Below, piece after piece: positions 1 through 5,759 of a stretch of DNA of 5,759 bases. How positions within the stretch are numbered: the first letter of the stretch is position 1; each line of letters begins with the position of its first letter. Source of the stretch: SXRF01 sp039808985 (GTDB taxonomy: Bacteria > Pseudomonadota > Alphaproteobacteria > Rickettsiales > SXRF01); assembly GCA_039808985.1 (NCBI GenBank), contig JBDHUC010000056.1, positions 1 through 5,759 of the forward strand. Reading direction: 5' to 3'. A program made the position numbers and the translations under genes. A model generated the notes under the pieces. It made no database searches. It was given only the letters and a program-made list of their open reading frames with translations, and was not told the origin of the DNA.

Positions 1-1
1 T

Positions 2-100
2 ACCATCACCGAACTCTGGATCGAGATCGGAAAACTCCTCGAAACCTTCTCCTCGATCGAATGCGCCAACTACTTCAAAGCATGCGGATATAACGCATGA
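2..100 (+). CDS. IS630-family transposase, C-terminal fragment (cut by the window edge)
   Basis: This is the last 32 codons and TGA stop of a gene that begins upstream of the window. The peptide runs TITELWIEIGKLLETFSS followed by IECANYFKACGYNA. The pattern W-x2-IG-x-LL-x2-F-x3-EC-x-NYF-x3-GY is, from family knowledge, the usual C-terminus of IS630/Tc1-mariner-type DDE transposases, which cut and paste their element into TA dinucleotides. The catalytic DDE residues lie upstream and are not visible, so activity cannot be judged. A 15-bp terminal repeat begins two bases after the stop (103-117), which fits the tight packing of such elements. Codon use differs from the neighbouring genes: 22 of 32 third positions are G or C, against 9 of the first 30 in cysQ. 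That suggests arrival from a higher-GC source. The gene converges on the glutamate dehydrogenase gene. Confidence 0.8.
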   Translation, partial: TITELWIEIGKLLETFSSIECANYFKACGYNA

Positions 101-102
101 GT

Positions 103-117
103 AAATCAAAAACGCTC
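103..117 (-). repeat. Terminal inverted repeat, right end of the IS630 element
   Basis: Read inward from the element border the sequence is GAGCGTTTTTGATTT. It matches the right repeat of the adjacent MITE-like element (GAGCGTTTTCGCTTT) at 13 of 15 positions and the left repeat (GAGCATTTTCCATTT) at 12 of 15. The shared consensus is GAGCRTTTTNNNTTT. Matching ends would allow one transposase to act on both elements. Confidence 0.6.
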
Positions 118-128
118 TAGAGCATTTT
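109..128. repeat. 20-bp near-perfect palindrome formed by two abutting element ends
   Basis: The sequence AAAACGCTCTAGAGCATTTT is self-complementary except for one pair (C113 against A124) and is centred on the TA at 118-119. It is best explained as two IS630-type terminal repeats meeting head to head across one TA target site, rather than as a regulator's operator. The central GCTCTAGAGC is perfectly palindromic. Confidence 0.7.
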
Positions 129-223
129 CCATTTAATCGTGCGTGTTGTTATCCTTCGTCTCATGTACTATTATTGTACACTTCGCCTCGGATGCCTAAC
201 GCACAACTAAAGCGAAAACGCTC
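120..223. mobile_element. 104-bp MITE-like element with IS630-type ends, flanked by TA
   Basis: The element is bounded by inverted repeats at 120-134 (GAGCATTTTCCATTT) and 209-223 (inward reading GAGCGTTTTCGCTTT), which match at 12 of 15 positions. TA stands directly outside each end, at 118-119 and 224-225, as expected for the TA duplication of the IS630/Tc1-mariner group. The interior has no room for a transposase. It carries further inverted matches: GTGCGT 139-144 with ACGCAC 199-204, ATCC 151-154 with GGAT 190-193, and TGTAC 164-168 with GTACA 176-180 around a 7-base loop. The whole element could therefore fold as one imperfect hairpin. Short size, no gene, terminal repeats shared with an adjacent IS and a TA duplication are the defining traits of a non-autonomous MITE. 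Copies elsewhere in the genome cannot be seen from here. Confidence 0.6.
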
Positions 224-230
224 TAGTTGT
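203..230. terminator. Compact hairpin between convergent genes, possible terminator
   Basis: ACAACTA (203-209) pairs with TAGTTGT (224-230), and AGCG (211-214) pairs with CGCT (219-222). This gives 11 base pairs, one A/C mismatch (210/223) and a tight AAAA loop (TTTT when read on the minus strand). It lies 13 bases beyond the stop of the minus-strand glutamate dehydrogenase gene and 103 bases past the stop of the plus-strand transposase, a natural place for a bidirectional terminator. Neither side has a proper T-run after the stem, so intrinsic termination is uncertain. The stem might only slow transcription or protect a 3' end. Confidence 0.35.
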
Positions 231-242
231 TCCAAAATGCCA

Positions 243-3200
243 CTAAACAAAAGAACGCAGGTACCTGAGTGCGACCATAAGCTTAGGCAGTGTTACGCTT
301 TCGGATGCCCTGCTTTCGGCTATGAAATTATCAAAACGGTCGGAAACCTCCTGCCGTTCTTTTTTCCATTCCTCCAGCGTTTTTCCACTTTGTATGACAA
401 GCGCCGCAATACGCCGCTGTTCGTCATACAGGTCGCCCAGCATAGCCTGTGCGGCCAGCCTTTCAAAATGAGTGTCTGTATCAAGGTTACGCGTTCCGGC
501 AAGCAGTATATCGAATTTAAGGCCGCTTCCGATTTCTCCGTAGATTTTTCCAGTATTTTCAAGCGGCTTTTTGGTTTCACGGGCAAGTTTTATAATATCG
601 AATACCGACAGCATATCCTCAAGGCTCGCTGATTTTCCTGCATTAAGCTTGCTTATTTCAGGCGCCAGATCTTTCATTATACCAGAAATATTAAGCGGCA
701 ATGGGTTATTGCGTAGCAGCCAGAAAATAGAGCGCTCAAGGAATTTCTGTACGCTGGAAATAAGCTCTGTCTGGCTGCCAGCCAGCATCTGCCCTTCTAT
801 TTTATCCCATACTGCCGGTAGATTGAAAAGCTCACGCGCAATAACATAAGCTGCTGTCACATCGCGCATGGAAACGCTCATATCAACTGCCATGTTAAAG
901 GTAAACCCGGTTCCCGCATGGTTCACTATGTCATTAGTCACAACGGTTGCTATAATTTCCCGCTTCAAAGGATGGCTGGTAATAGCCCCCAGAAACTCCT
1001 TGCGCATTGCCTCAGGGAAATAGTTTTTCAGGTCATGTATGAAATATTCATCATCGGGCAGATCCGATTCCAAAAGGCTTTTATAGCGCGCCATCTTGCT
1101 GTAGGAAAGCAATACGGCAAGCTCTGGCCGGGTAAGGCCTTTTCCAGCAATTTTCAATTCCGAAAGCTGTTTGTCGCTAGGCAGGAATTCAATTGCGCGG
1201 TCAAGCAACCCCAGCTTTTCCAGTTGATGTATAAGACGCATATGCGAATCAAGCAGCTTTACACCCTGCGCCTGTTCAATTGATAGCGCCTGGGTCTGCA
1301 ATATATTATCCCTGAGCACCAACTCAGCCGCCTCATCAGTCATGGAGGCAAGCAGTGTATCGCGCTTTTCCAGGGTCAGTTTTTTGCTGGCAAGCTCGGA
1401 ACTGAATGCGATTTTGATATTGACCTCATGATCGGAGCAATCAACCCCTGCAGAATTATCAATAGCATCGGTATTTATCCTGCCGCCAGCACGCGCATAT
1501 TCAATGCGCCCTTTCTGCGTAAAGCCAAGATTGCCGCCTTCACCGATTATTCTACAGCGTAGCTCACGGCCATTTACACGAACTGCATTATTAGCGCGAT
1601 CGCCTACCTGTTCGTCAGTTTCATCCTCTGCTTTTACATATGTCCCGATACCGCCGTTCCATAACAAATCAACCGGCGCAAGCAATATAGCGCGAATAAG
1701 CTCATCTGGAGTTACGCTGTCTTTGGCAATGCCAAGCGCTGCCTGCGCTTCTGCGCTTAAGGCTATGGATTTGGCGCTGCGCTCATAAACGCCGCCACCC
1801 TTGGAAATAAGTTTTTTGTCATAATCTGTCCAATTGGAACGCGGCAGCTCGAACATACGTTTGCGTTCAATATAGCTGGTTTTTTCATCTGGCGTTGGGT
1901 CGATAAAAATATGCAGATGGTTAAAAGCAGCAACCAGGCGGATATTTTTAGATAGCAACATACCATTGCCAAATACGTCACCCGCCATGTCACCAATACC
2001 CACAGTGGTGAACGGTATTTTATCAATGTCAATGCCCATTTCAGCGAAATGACGGTGCACAGAAATAAATGCGCCTTTTGCAGTTATCGCCATTTTTTTA
2101 TGGTCATAGCCAGCAGAGCCGCCAGAAGCAAAAGCATCCCCAAGCCAGAAATTGTAAGCAGCCGAAACTGAGTTAGCTATGTCAGAAAAACTGGCCGTCC
2201 CTTTATCTGCTGCAACCACCAGGTAAGGATCATCGCCATCATGACGCATGGTCTGCGCCGGAGCTACTATTTTTCCGGCAACGATATTATCGGTAATATC
2301 CAAAAGCCCGCTTAGATATAGCTTATAGCAGGCAATGCCCTCCTCCTGCAATTTTTCCCGTGTTGCCGGAGCCTGCTTAAGTACAAAACCGCCCTTTGAG
2401 CCTACAGGAACAATAACTGAATTCTTTACCATCTGCGCTTTCATCAGCCCCAGAACTTCCGTACGGAAATCATCAGGGCGGTCAGACCAGCGCAGGCCGC
2501 CACGCGCTACTTTGCCGCCGCGCAGGTGAATGCCCTCCACGCGCACCGAGTAAACAAAAATTTCAGCAAATGGCACTGGTTTTACAAGGTCTGGAACCCG
2601 GGCCGAATCAAACTTAAGCGATAATACCGGTTTATGTGAACCATCATCATTAGCCTGGAAATAATTGGTGCGAAGGGTCGCATTTATAAGCTCAATATAG
2701 CGGCGCAATATCTTATCGTGCGCTGCGCTTGTAACTTCCGCCATCTGCTGCTCAAATCCAAAATCACTGTCCCTGATTTCTTTTTTCTGCTCAGGATCAA
2801 AGCGCGCCTCAAAAAATTTCACTATATTTTTTACAATTTGCGGATAAGCAATAAAAGCTTGGCATATTGCATTCTGGCCATGGACAAAACCAATCTGTTT
2901 TAAATATTTAGCATAGGCACGAAGCAAAGTAACCTGTCGCCAGTTAAGCCCGGCATTTAAAATAAGCGCGTTAAACCGGTCATTTTCCATTTCCAGACGC
3001 CATACTTTAAGCAAGGCATTTTCCAATAGCGGTTTTATATGCTCAAAAGCGATAAGCGCTTCGCTCACATGCTGGAGGCGGAAATCGCGCACCCATACCG
3101 ATACGCCATTTTGCGGTTTTATAAGGAATGGGTGCTCTTCTATTACCCTGAAACCGGCATTTTCCAATATCGGCAATATATCGGAAAGGGCGATTTCTTC

Positions 3201-4901
3201 ATTGGGATTATATATTTTTAAATGGAAAGCCTGAGCATTTTCATTTGGGTTATGGAATAATTCCAGCGATAGTCCGCCGTCATGCAGCGCCTGTTCGATT
3301 TTACCTATATCTATTACTGCCGTATCTGAATCATAGCGATTAATATAGCCTTGCGGGAAGGCCGCGCCATAATTATGGATGAAGCTTTCAGCTTTTTTCT
3401 CGCCCAGTTTCGCAGTAAGCGAATCCATAAGCAGGTCTGCCCAGCGATAAGCACATTTTGCGATTTCTTCTTCAACCACCTGCAAGGAAACCTGAGGTAT
3501 CTCATTGGGAGTTGTCCTGATAATTACATTAAGGCGGGCAAGCGGGGCTTCATTAATCTGGGTAGAAAATGATGAGGAAACGCCATTGTAGCTGCGCTCG
3601 ATTATCTCCTGTATCTGACGGCGCAGCTCGGTTGAGAAGCGTTCCCTTGGCACAAATATCATAAAACTTACAAAGCGCTCAAATGCATCCCTGCGCGCAA
3701 AGATACGAACCGTAGGCTTGGCTTCCAGCGCCAGTATGCCCATACTGGTTTCAAATATATCCTCATCCGACATCTGGAAAATTTCATCACGCGGCAGGAA
3801 TTCCAGTATGGTTTTCAGTGATTTTCCGTCATGGCTTGCCGGGTCAAAGTCGGAGCGCTCCAGGACCCTTGCCACCTTCTGGCGCACCAGAGGTATGGAC
3901 TCGGTGCTCTGGTAATAAACATTGGAAGTAAATAAGCCAAGGAAACGTATTTCACCAATAACTTTACCGCTTTTATCAAAACGCTTTATACCAATATAAT
4001 CCATGGGAACAGAGCGATGAACCGGGGAGCGCCTGTTTGATTTAGTTATTTCAATCAATTGCGGTACAAGCAGGAAATGCCGGATTTCAGAAGGTATAGC
4101 TTCCAGGCCGCGCACTGCTATTTCATCGTCTACCCGCAAAACGCCGAGCTTGGAATCTGAGATTATCGAGAGCGTTTCCTTGCCTTTATCATCAAAAAAC
4201 TGGTACTCGGCATAACCCAGGAATATAAAATTTTTATCCACCAGCCATAACAGGAAATCGCGCACTTCCTCAACCGATTCCGAATCGGGCTGCTGCTTGT
4301 ATGATTTAATGGAATCGGCAGCATCGTTGGCTTTTTCCGTTATTTTTTTCCAATCCTCCACGCTTGCCCGAACATTTTTTAAAACCAGCTCAAGGTCGGC
4401 TTTAAGCACATCTGACGTGATTCCATCCGGTAGTCCTGAAACCTCAAAATGAATAAATGATTCACGCTCGCGCCCCTTATCTCCTGCGGCTACCAGAGCG
4501 CCGCCTTTATCACGCGTAACATTAAAAATAGGATGGATTGTATCATAAATTGTAAAGCCTTGCTTGGTAAGCTCCATGGTCAGGGAGTCAACGAGGAAGG
4601 GCATATCATCATTGATAAGTTCAATAACAAGATGCTTTACCTCATAACCATGTTCTTTTTTGTCCGGTGTGAAAATCCTGATTTTTGGCTCGCCTAATGA
4701 GCGCTTTACCATGAATTCATATGCGCTTTTGGCAATGGCGGCAGCGGTTTCCGGCTTTATCAATAATAATTCCGTGGTCGGAACTTTTGCGTAAAACTGC
4801 GTGATAAAATATGAAAAATCGGCAGATGCCAGCTCTTTTGGTAGTAGAGCAAGAATTTTTTTAATTTGTTCGCCTTGTTGTTGCAAGTAAGTGGTAATCA
4901 T
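243..4901 (-). CDS. gdhB: Large-type NAD-dependent glutamate dehydrogenase (EC 1.4.1.2)
   Basis: This 1552-residue cytoplasmic enzyme oxidatively deaminates L-glutamate to 2-oxoglutarate and ammonia, reducing NAD+. The length is close to the roughly 1600 residues of the large GDH family (Pseudomonas GdhB, Caulobacter GdhZ). ACT-like regulatory segments lie near residues 88-160 (INDDMPFLVDSL), 398-475 and 545-620. The catalytic core spans about 720-1220. It contains GGLRWSDRPDDFRTEV (801-816), candidate catalytic lysines K826 and K836 (GSKGGFV), D899 in AADKGTASFSDIA, the nucleotide-binding loop GIGDMAGDVFGN (968-979), WNGGIGTYVKA (1081-1091), IGEGGNLGFTQKGR (1119-1132) and S1156 in DCSDHEVN. 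The helical C-terminal domain includes LTRPELAVLLSYSKM (1256-1270) and ends normally in LRYLRSFV, so the gene is intact despite mobile DNA just past its stop. The ATG is preceded by a weak GGA ribosome-binding site nine bases upstream. It is divergent from cysQ. In this family the ACT regions are thought to mediate allosteric control by amino acids; the effector here is unknown. Confidence 0.96.
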   Translation of the reverse strand: MITTYLQQQGEQIKKILALLPKELASADFSYFITQFYAKVPTTELLLIKPETAAAIAKSAYEFMVKRSLGEPKIRIFTPDKKEHGYEVKHLVIELINDDMPFLVDSLTMELTKQGFTIYDTIHPIFNVTRDKGGALVAAGDKGRERESFIHFEVSGLPDGITSDVLKADLELVLKNVRASVEDWKKITEKANDAADSIKSYKQQPDSESVEEVRDFLLWLVDKNFIFLGYAEYQFFDDKGKETLSIISDSKLGVLRVDDEIAVRGLEAIPSEIRHFLLVPQLIEITKSNRRSPVHRSVPMDYIGIKRFDKSGKVIGEIRFLGLFTSNVYYQSTESIPLVRQKVARVLERSDFDPASHDGKSLKTILEFLPRDEIFQMSDEDIFETSMGILALEAKPTVRIFARRDAFERFVSFMIFVPRERFSTELRRQIQEIIERSYNGVSSSFSTQINEAPLARLNVIIRTTPNEIPQVSLQVVEEEIAKCAYRWADLLMDSLTAKLGEKKAESFIHNYGAAFPQGYINRYDSDTAVIDIGKIEQALHDGGLSLELFHNPNENAQAFHLKIYNPNEEIALSDILPILENAGFRVIEEHPFLIKPQNGVSVWVRDFRLQHVSEALIAFEHIKPLLENALLKVWRLEMENDRFNALILNAGLNWRQVTLLRAYAKYLKQIGFVHGQNAICQAFIAYPQIVKNIVKFFEARFDPEQKKEIRDSDFGFEQQMAEVTSAAHDKILRRYIELINATLRTNYFQANDDGSHKPVLSLKFDSARVPDLVKPVPFAEIFVYSVRVEGIHLRGGKVARGGLRWSDRPDDFRTEVLGLMKAQMVKNSVIVPVGSKGGFVLKQAPATREKLQEEGIACYKLYLSGLLDITDNIVAGKIVAPAQTMRHDGDDPYLVVAADKGTASFSDIANSVSAAYNFWLGDAFASGGSAGYDHKKMAITAKGAFISVHRHFAEMGIDIDKIPFTTVGIGDMAGDVFGNGMLLSKNIRLVAAFNHLHIFIDPTPDEKTSYIERKRMFELPRSNWTDYDKKLISKGGGVYERSAKSIALSAEAQAALGIAKDSVTPDELIRAILLAPVDLLWNGGIGTYVKAEDETDEQVGDRANNAVRVNGRELRCRIIGEGGNLGFTQKGRIEYARAGGRINTDAIDNSAGVDCSDHEVNIKIAFSSELASKKLTLEKRDTLLASMTDEAAELVLRDNILQTQALSIEQAQGVKLLDSHMRLIHQLEKLGLLDRAIEFLPSDKQLSELKIAGKGLTRPELAVLLSYSKMARYKSLLESDLPDDEYFIHDLKNYFPEAMRKEFLGAITSHPLKREIIATVVTNDIVNHAGTGFTFNMAVDMSVSMRDVTAAYVIARELFNLPAVWDKIEGQMLAGSQTELISSVQKFLERSIFWLLRNNPLPLNISGIMKDLAPEISKLNAGKSASLEDMLSVFDIIKLARETKKPLENTGKIYGEIGSGLKFDILLAGTRNLDTDTHFERLAAQAMLGDLYDEQRRIAALVIQSGKTLEEWKKERQEVSDRFDNFIAESRASESVTLPKLMVALRYLRSFV

Positions 4902-4960
4902 GAGTAAATGTCCAATTATAAACGTGAATAAGTCATGGAATATGGTAAAGATATAGCCTT
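4902..4960. promoter_or_regulatory. Divergent intergenic region with overlapping candidate -10 boxes
   Basis: These 59 bases must hold the upstream signals for both divergent genes unless promoters lie inside coding sequence. On the minus strand 4920-4915 reads TATAAT, a consensus -10 box, but no convincing -35 box is found about 17 bases upstream. If used, it would start the glutamate dehydrogenase transcript only about 6-8 bases before its ATG, leaving almost no leader and excluding the GGA at 4913-4911 from the mRNA. On the plus strand TATAAA (4917-4922) overlaps it and could serve cysQ, again without a good -35. GGTAAAG (4944-4950) ends ten bases before the cysQ ATG and is its likely ribosome-binding site. 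No clear operator repeat is visible. Confidence 0.35.
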
Positions 4961-5725
4961 ATGAATAGCATTAATTATAGCGAATATCTAGTGTCTGCTT
5001 GCGAAATTTCGCGCGCTGCCGGACATATAATTATGCAATATTTTTCAAATGGTTATGCGCTGAAGCAAAAATCCGATAACAGCCCGGTTACTCAGGCCGA
5101 CATTGCTGCCAATAAATATATAACGGAATCTCTTGCAAAGATTGCTCCCCTTATCCCCGTAATAGCAGAGGAAGATGAAGTATTAGGAAATAATAACCAC
5201 AGGCTTTTTTTTCTGGTTGACCCGCTTGATGGGACGCGCAGTTTTGTGCGCGGTGAGCCGGAATTTACAGTAAATATTGGCCTTATTGAGAAGGGAAGCC
5301 CAGTTCTTGGAGTTATTTATTGCCCACCGCAGGATATATTATATTTCGGGCAGGTTGGAAAAAATGCTTATAAGCAGGTTGGAAATGGAAAACCAGAAAT
5401 AATAAAAACCCGTAAGGTCCCTGAAGATGGCCTTACCGTTGTTCGCAGCCGTTCGCACCCATCACAGAAAACCAGTGATTATTTGCAGACTCTTAAGATA
5501 AAAGAGCTTATCAGTGGCTCCAGCTCGGTTAAATTCTGCATGGTCGCCGAAGGCAGCGCCGATATTTACCCACGCTTCGGCAGGACCATGGAATGGGATA
5601 CCGCCGCCGGTCATGCAATTTTAAATGCGGCAGGCGGACATGTGGAAACCGTGGACGGAAAAGAATTCCTGTATGGAAAAGATAATTTCGAAAACCCGCA
5701 TTTTATAGCATTTGGGGGAAAGTAA
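4961..5725 (+). CDS. cysQ: 3'(2'),5'-bisphosphate nucleotidase CysQ (inositol monophosphatase superfamily)
   Basis: This 254-residue protein belongs to the Mg2+-dependent, lithium-sensitive phosphatase superfamily and most resembles CysQ, which hydrolyses 3'-phosphoadenosine 5'-phosphate (PAP) to AMP and phosphate. PAP accumulates from sulfate assimilation and other PAPS-using reactions and is toxic. Visible motifs in order are KSDNSPVTQAD (37-47), the metal-binding pair E70-E71, motif A DPLDGTRSFV (87-96) with metal ligands D87 and D90, EFTVNIGLI (101-109), PVLGVIYCP (114-122), SRSHPS (163-168), GSSSVKFCMVAEGSADIYPRFG (186-207) and motif B EWDTAAGHAIL (211-221) with D213. The GSS-x-KFC-x-VAEG-x-AD-x-YPRFG and EWDTAAGHAIL blocks separate CysQ from plain inositol-1-phosphatases (SuhB). 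Length is typical, and no signal peptide or membrane segment is seen, so it is probably cytoplasmic. An in-frame TAA at 4946-4948 precedes the only upstream ATG, fixing the start at 4961. No sulfate-assimilation gene adjoins it here. Confidence 0.93.
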   Translation: MNSINYSEYLVSACEISRAAGHIIMQYFSNGYALKQKSDNSPVTQADIAANKYITESLAKIAPLIPVIAEEDEVLGNNNHRLFFLVDPLDGTRSFVRGEPEFTVNIGLIEKGSPVLGVIYCPPQDILYFGQVGKNAYKQVGNGKPEIIKTRKVPEDGLTVVRSRSHPSQKTSDYLQTLKIKELISGSSSVKFCMVAEGSADIYPRFGRTMEWDTAAGHAILNAAGGHVETVDGKEFLYGKDNFENPHFIAFGGK

Positions 5726-5759
5726 CACGCGCCATTGCTGTCACACCTTCATATGGCGG
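5726..5759. other. 34-base tail after cysQ, no recognisable gene
   Basis: The tail contains a loose inverted repeat, CGCCAT (5730-5735) with ATGGCG (5753-5758), separated by 17 bases. The stem is short, the loop long and no T-run follows before the window ends, so it cannot be called a terminator. The sequence may belong to a convergent gene outside the window. Confidence 0.2.

Larger units (their letters stand above)
1..117 (+). mobile_element. Right end of an IS630-family insertion sequence
   Basis: The segment combines the 3' end of an IS630-type transposase (stop at 98-100) with a terminal repeat at 103-117, whose outward-in reading is GAGCGTTTTTGATTT. The TA at 118-119 would be the target duplication expected of this family. 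The left end is outside the window. The border at 117 is inferred from similarity to the two ends of the neighbouring 120-223 element. An alternative is that the true right end of the IS is at 223 and that 103-117 is an internal subterminal repeat. Confidence 0.65.

Noticed and set aside
109..128. Palindrome around TCTAGA as a transcription-factor operator
   Set aside because: It is fully explained by two transposon terminal repeats meeting at a TA, and it lies between 3' ends rather than upstream of a gene.
174..632. 152-codon open frame on the plus strand crossing from the MITE-like element into the 3' end of gdh
   Set aside because: It is mostly antisense to a well-supported gene, has no recognisable motifs, and its start lies in the hairpin interior of the mobile element without a ribosome-binding site.
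571..3915. Several 60-120 codon open frames antisense to, or out of frame with, glutamate dehydrogenase
   Set aside because: They lie wholly inside a continuous 1552-codon gene with conserved motifs along its length, and their peptides are low in complexity and resemble no family.
96..4909. Direct 11-bp match CATGAGTAAAT at 96-106 and 4899-4909
   Set aside because: A few 11-mer matches are expected by chance in a window of this size. One copy spans the transposase stop and the other the gdh start, with no shared context.
5730..5758. Inverted repeat CGCCAT / ATGGCG after cysQ as a terminator
   Set aside because: It has only six pairs, a 17-base loop, no T-run, and the window ends immediately afterwards.
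1..5759. tRNA, rRNA, CRISPR array, riboswitch or novel defence or biosynthetic cluster
   Set aside because: Two housekeeping genes and the mobile-element junction account for almost all bases. No regularly spaced repeats or RNA-gene-like stretches were seen on either strand by eye.

Overview
The window looks like chromosomal DNA of an alphaproteobacterium with moderate to low GC content. The evidence is a full-length large-type NAD-dependent glutamate dehydrogenase, a CysQ-type phosphatase with alphaproteobacterial-style motifs, and an IS630-type insertion element with GAGCRTTTT ends. The lineage is inferred from protein motifs alone and cannot be narrowed further without a search.

Layout. 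Bases 1-117 are the right end of an IS630-family insertion sequence: the last 32 codons of its transposase (stop at 98-100) and a 15-bp terminal repeat at 103-117. A 104-bp element with no room for a gene (120-223) is joined to it through one TA dinucleotide. It has matching terminal inverted repeats, is flanked by TA on both sides, and looks like a MITE mobilised by the same kind of transposase. A compact hairpin (203-230) spans its right border. Seventeen bases past the right-hand TA is the stop codon of the glutamate dehydrogenase gene, which fills 243-4901 on the minus strand. A 59-bp divergent intergenic region (4902-4960) separates it from cysQ (4961-5725, plus strand). The last 34 bases hold no recognisable gene.

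The two complete genes are housekeeping functions. Glutamate dehydrogenase converts glutamate to 2-oxoglutarate and ammonia with NAD+, linking amino-acid catabolism to the TCA cycle. CysQ removes 3'-phosphoadenosine 5'-phosphate (PAP), a by-product of sulfate assimilation and other PAPS-dependent reactions. They are divergent rather than co-transcribed, and no direct functional link between them is evident.

No undescribed defence or biosynthetic system is visible. The most interesting signal is the mobile-element junction at 100-230, where an IS630 end and a MITE-like element share one TA and sit just beyond an essential-looking gene without disrupting it.
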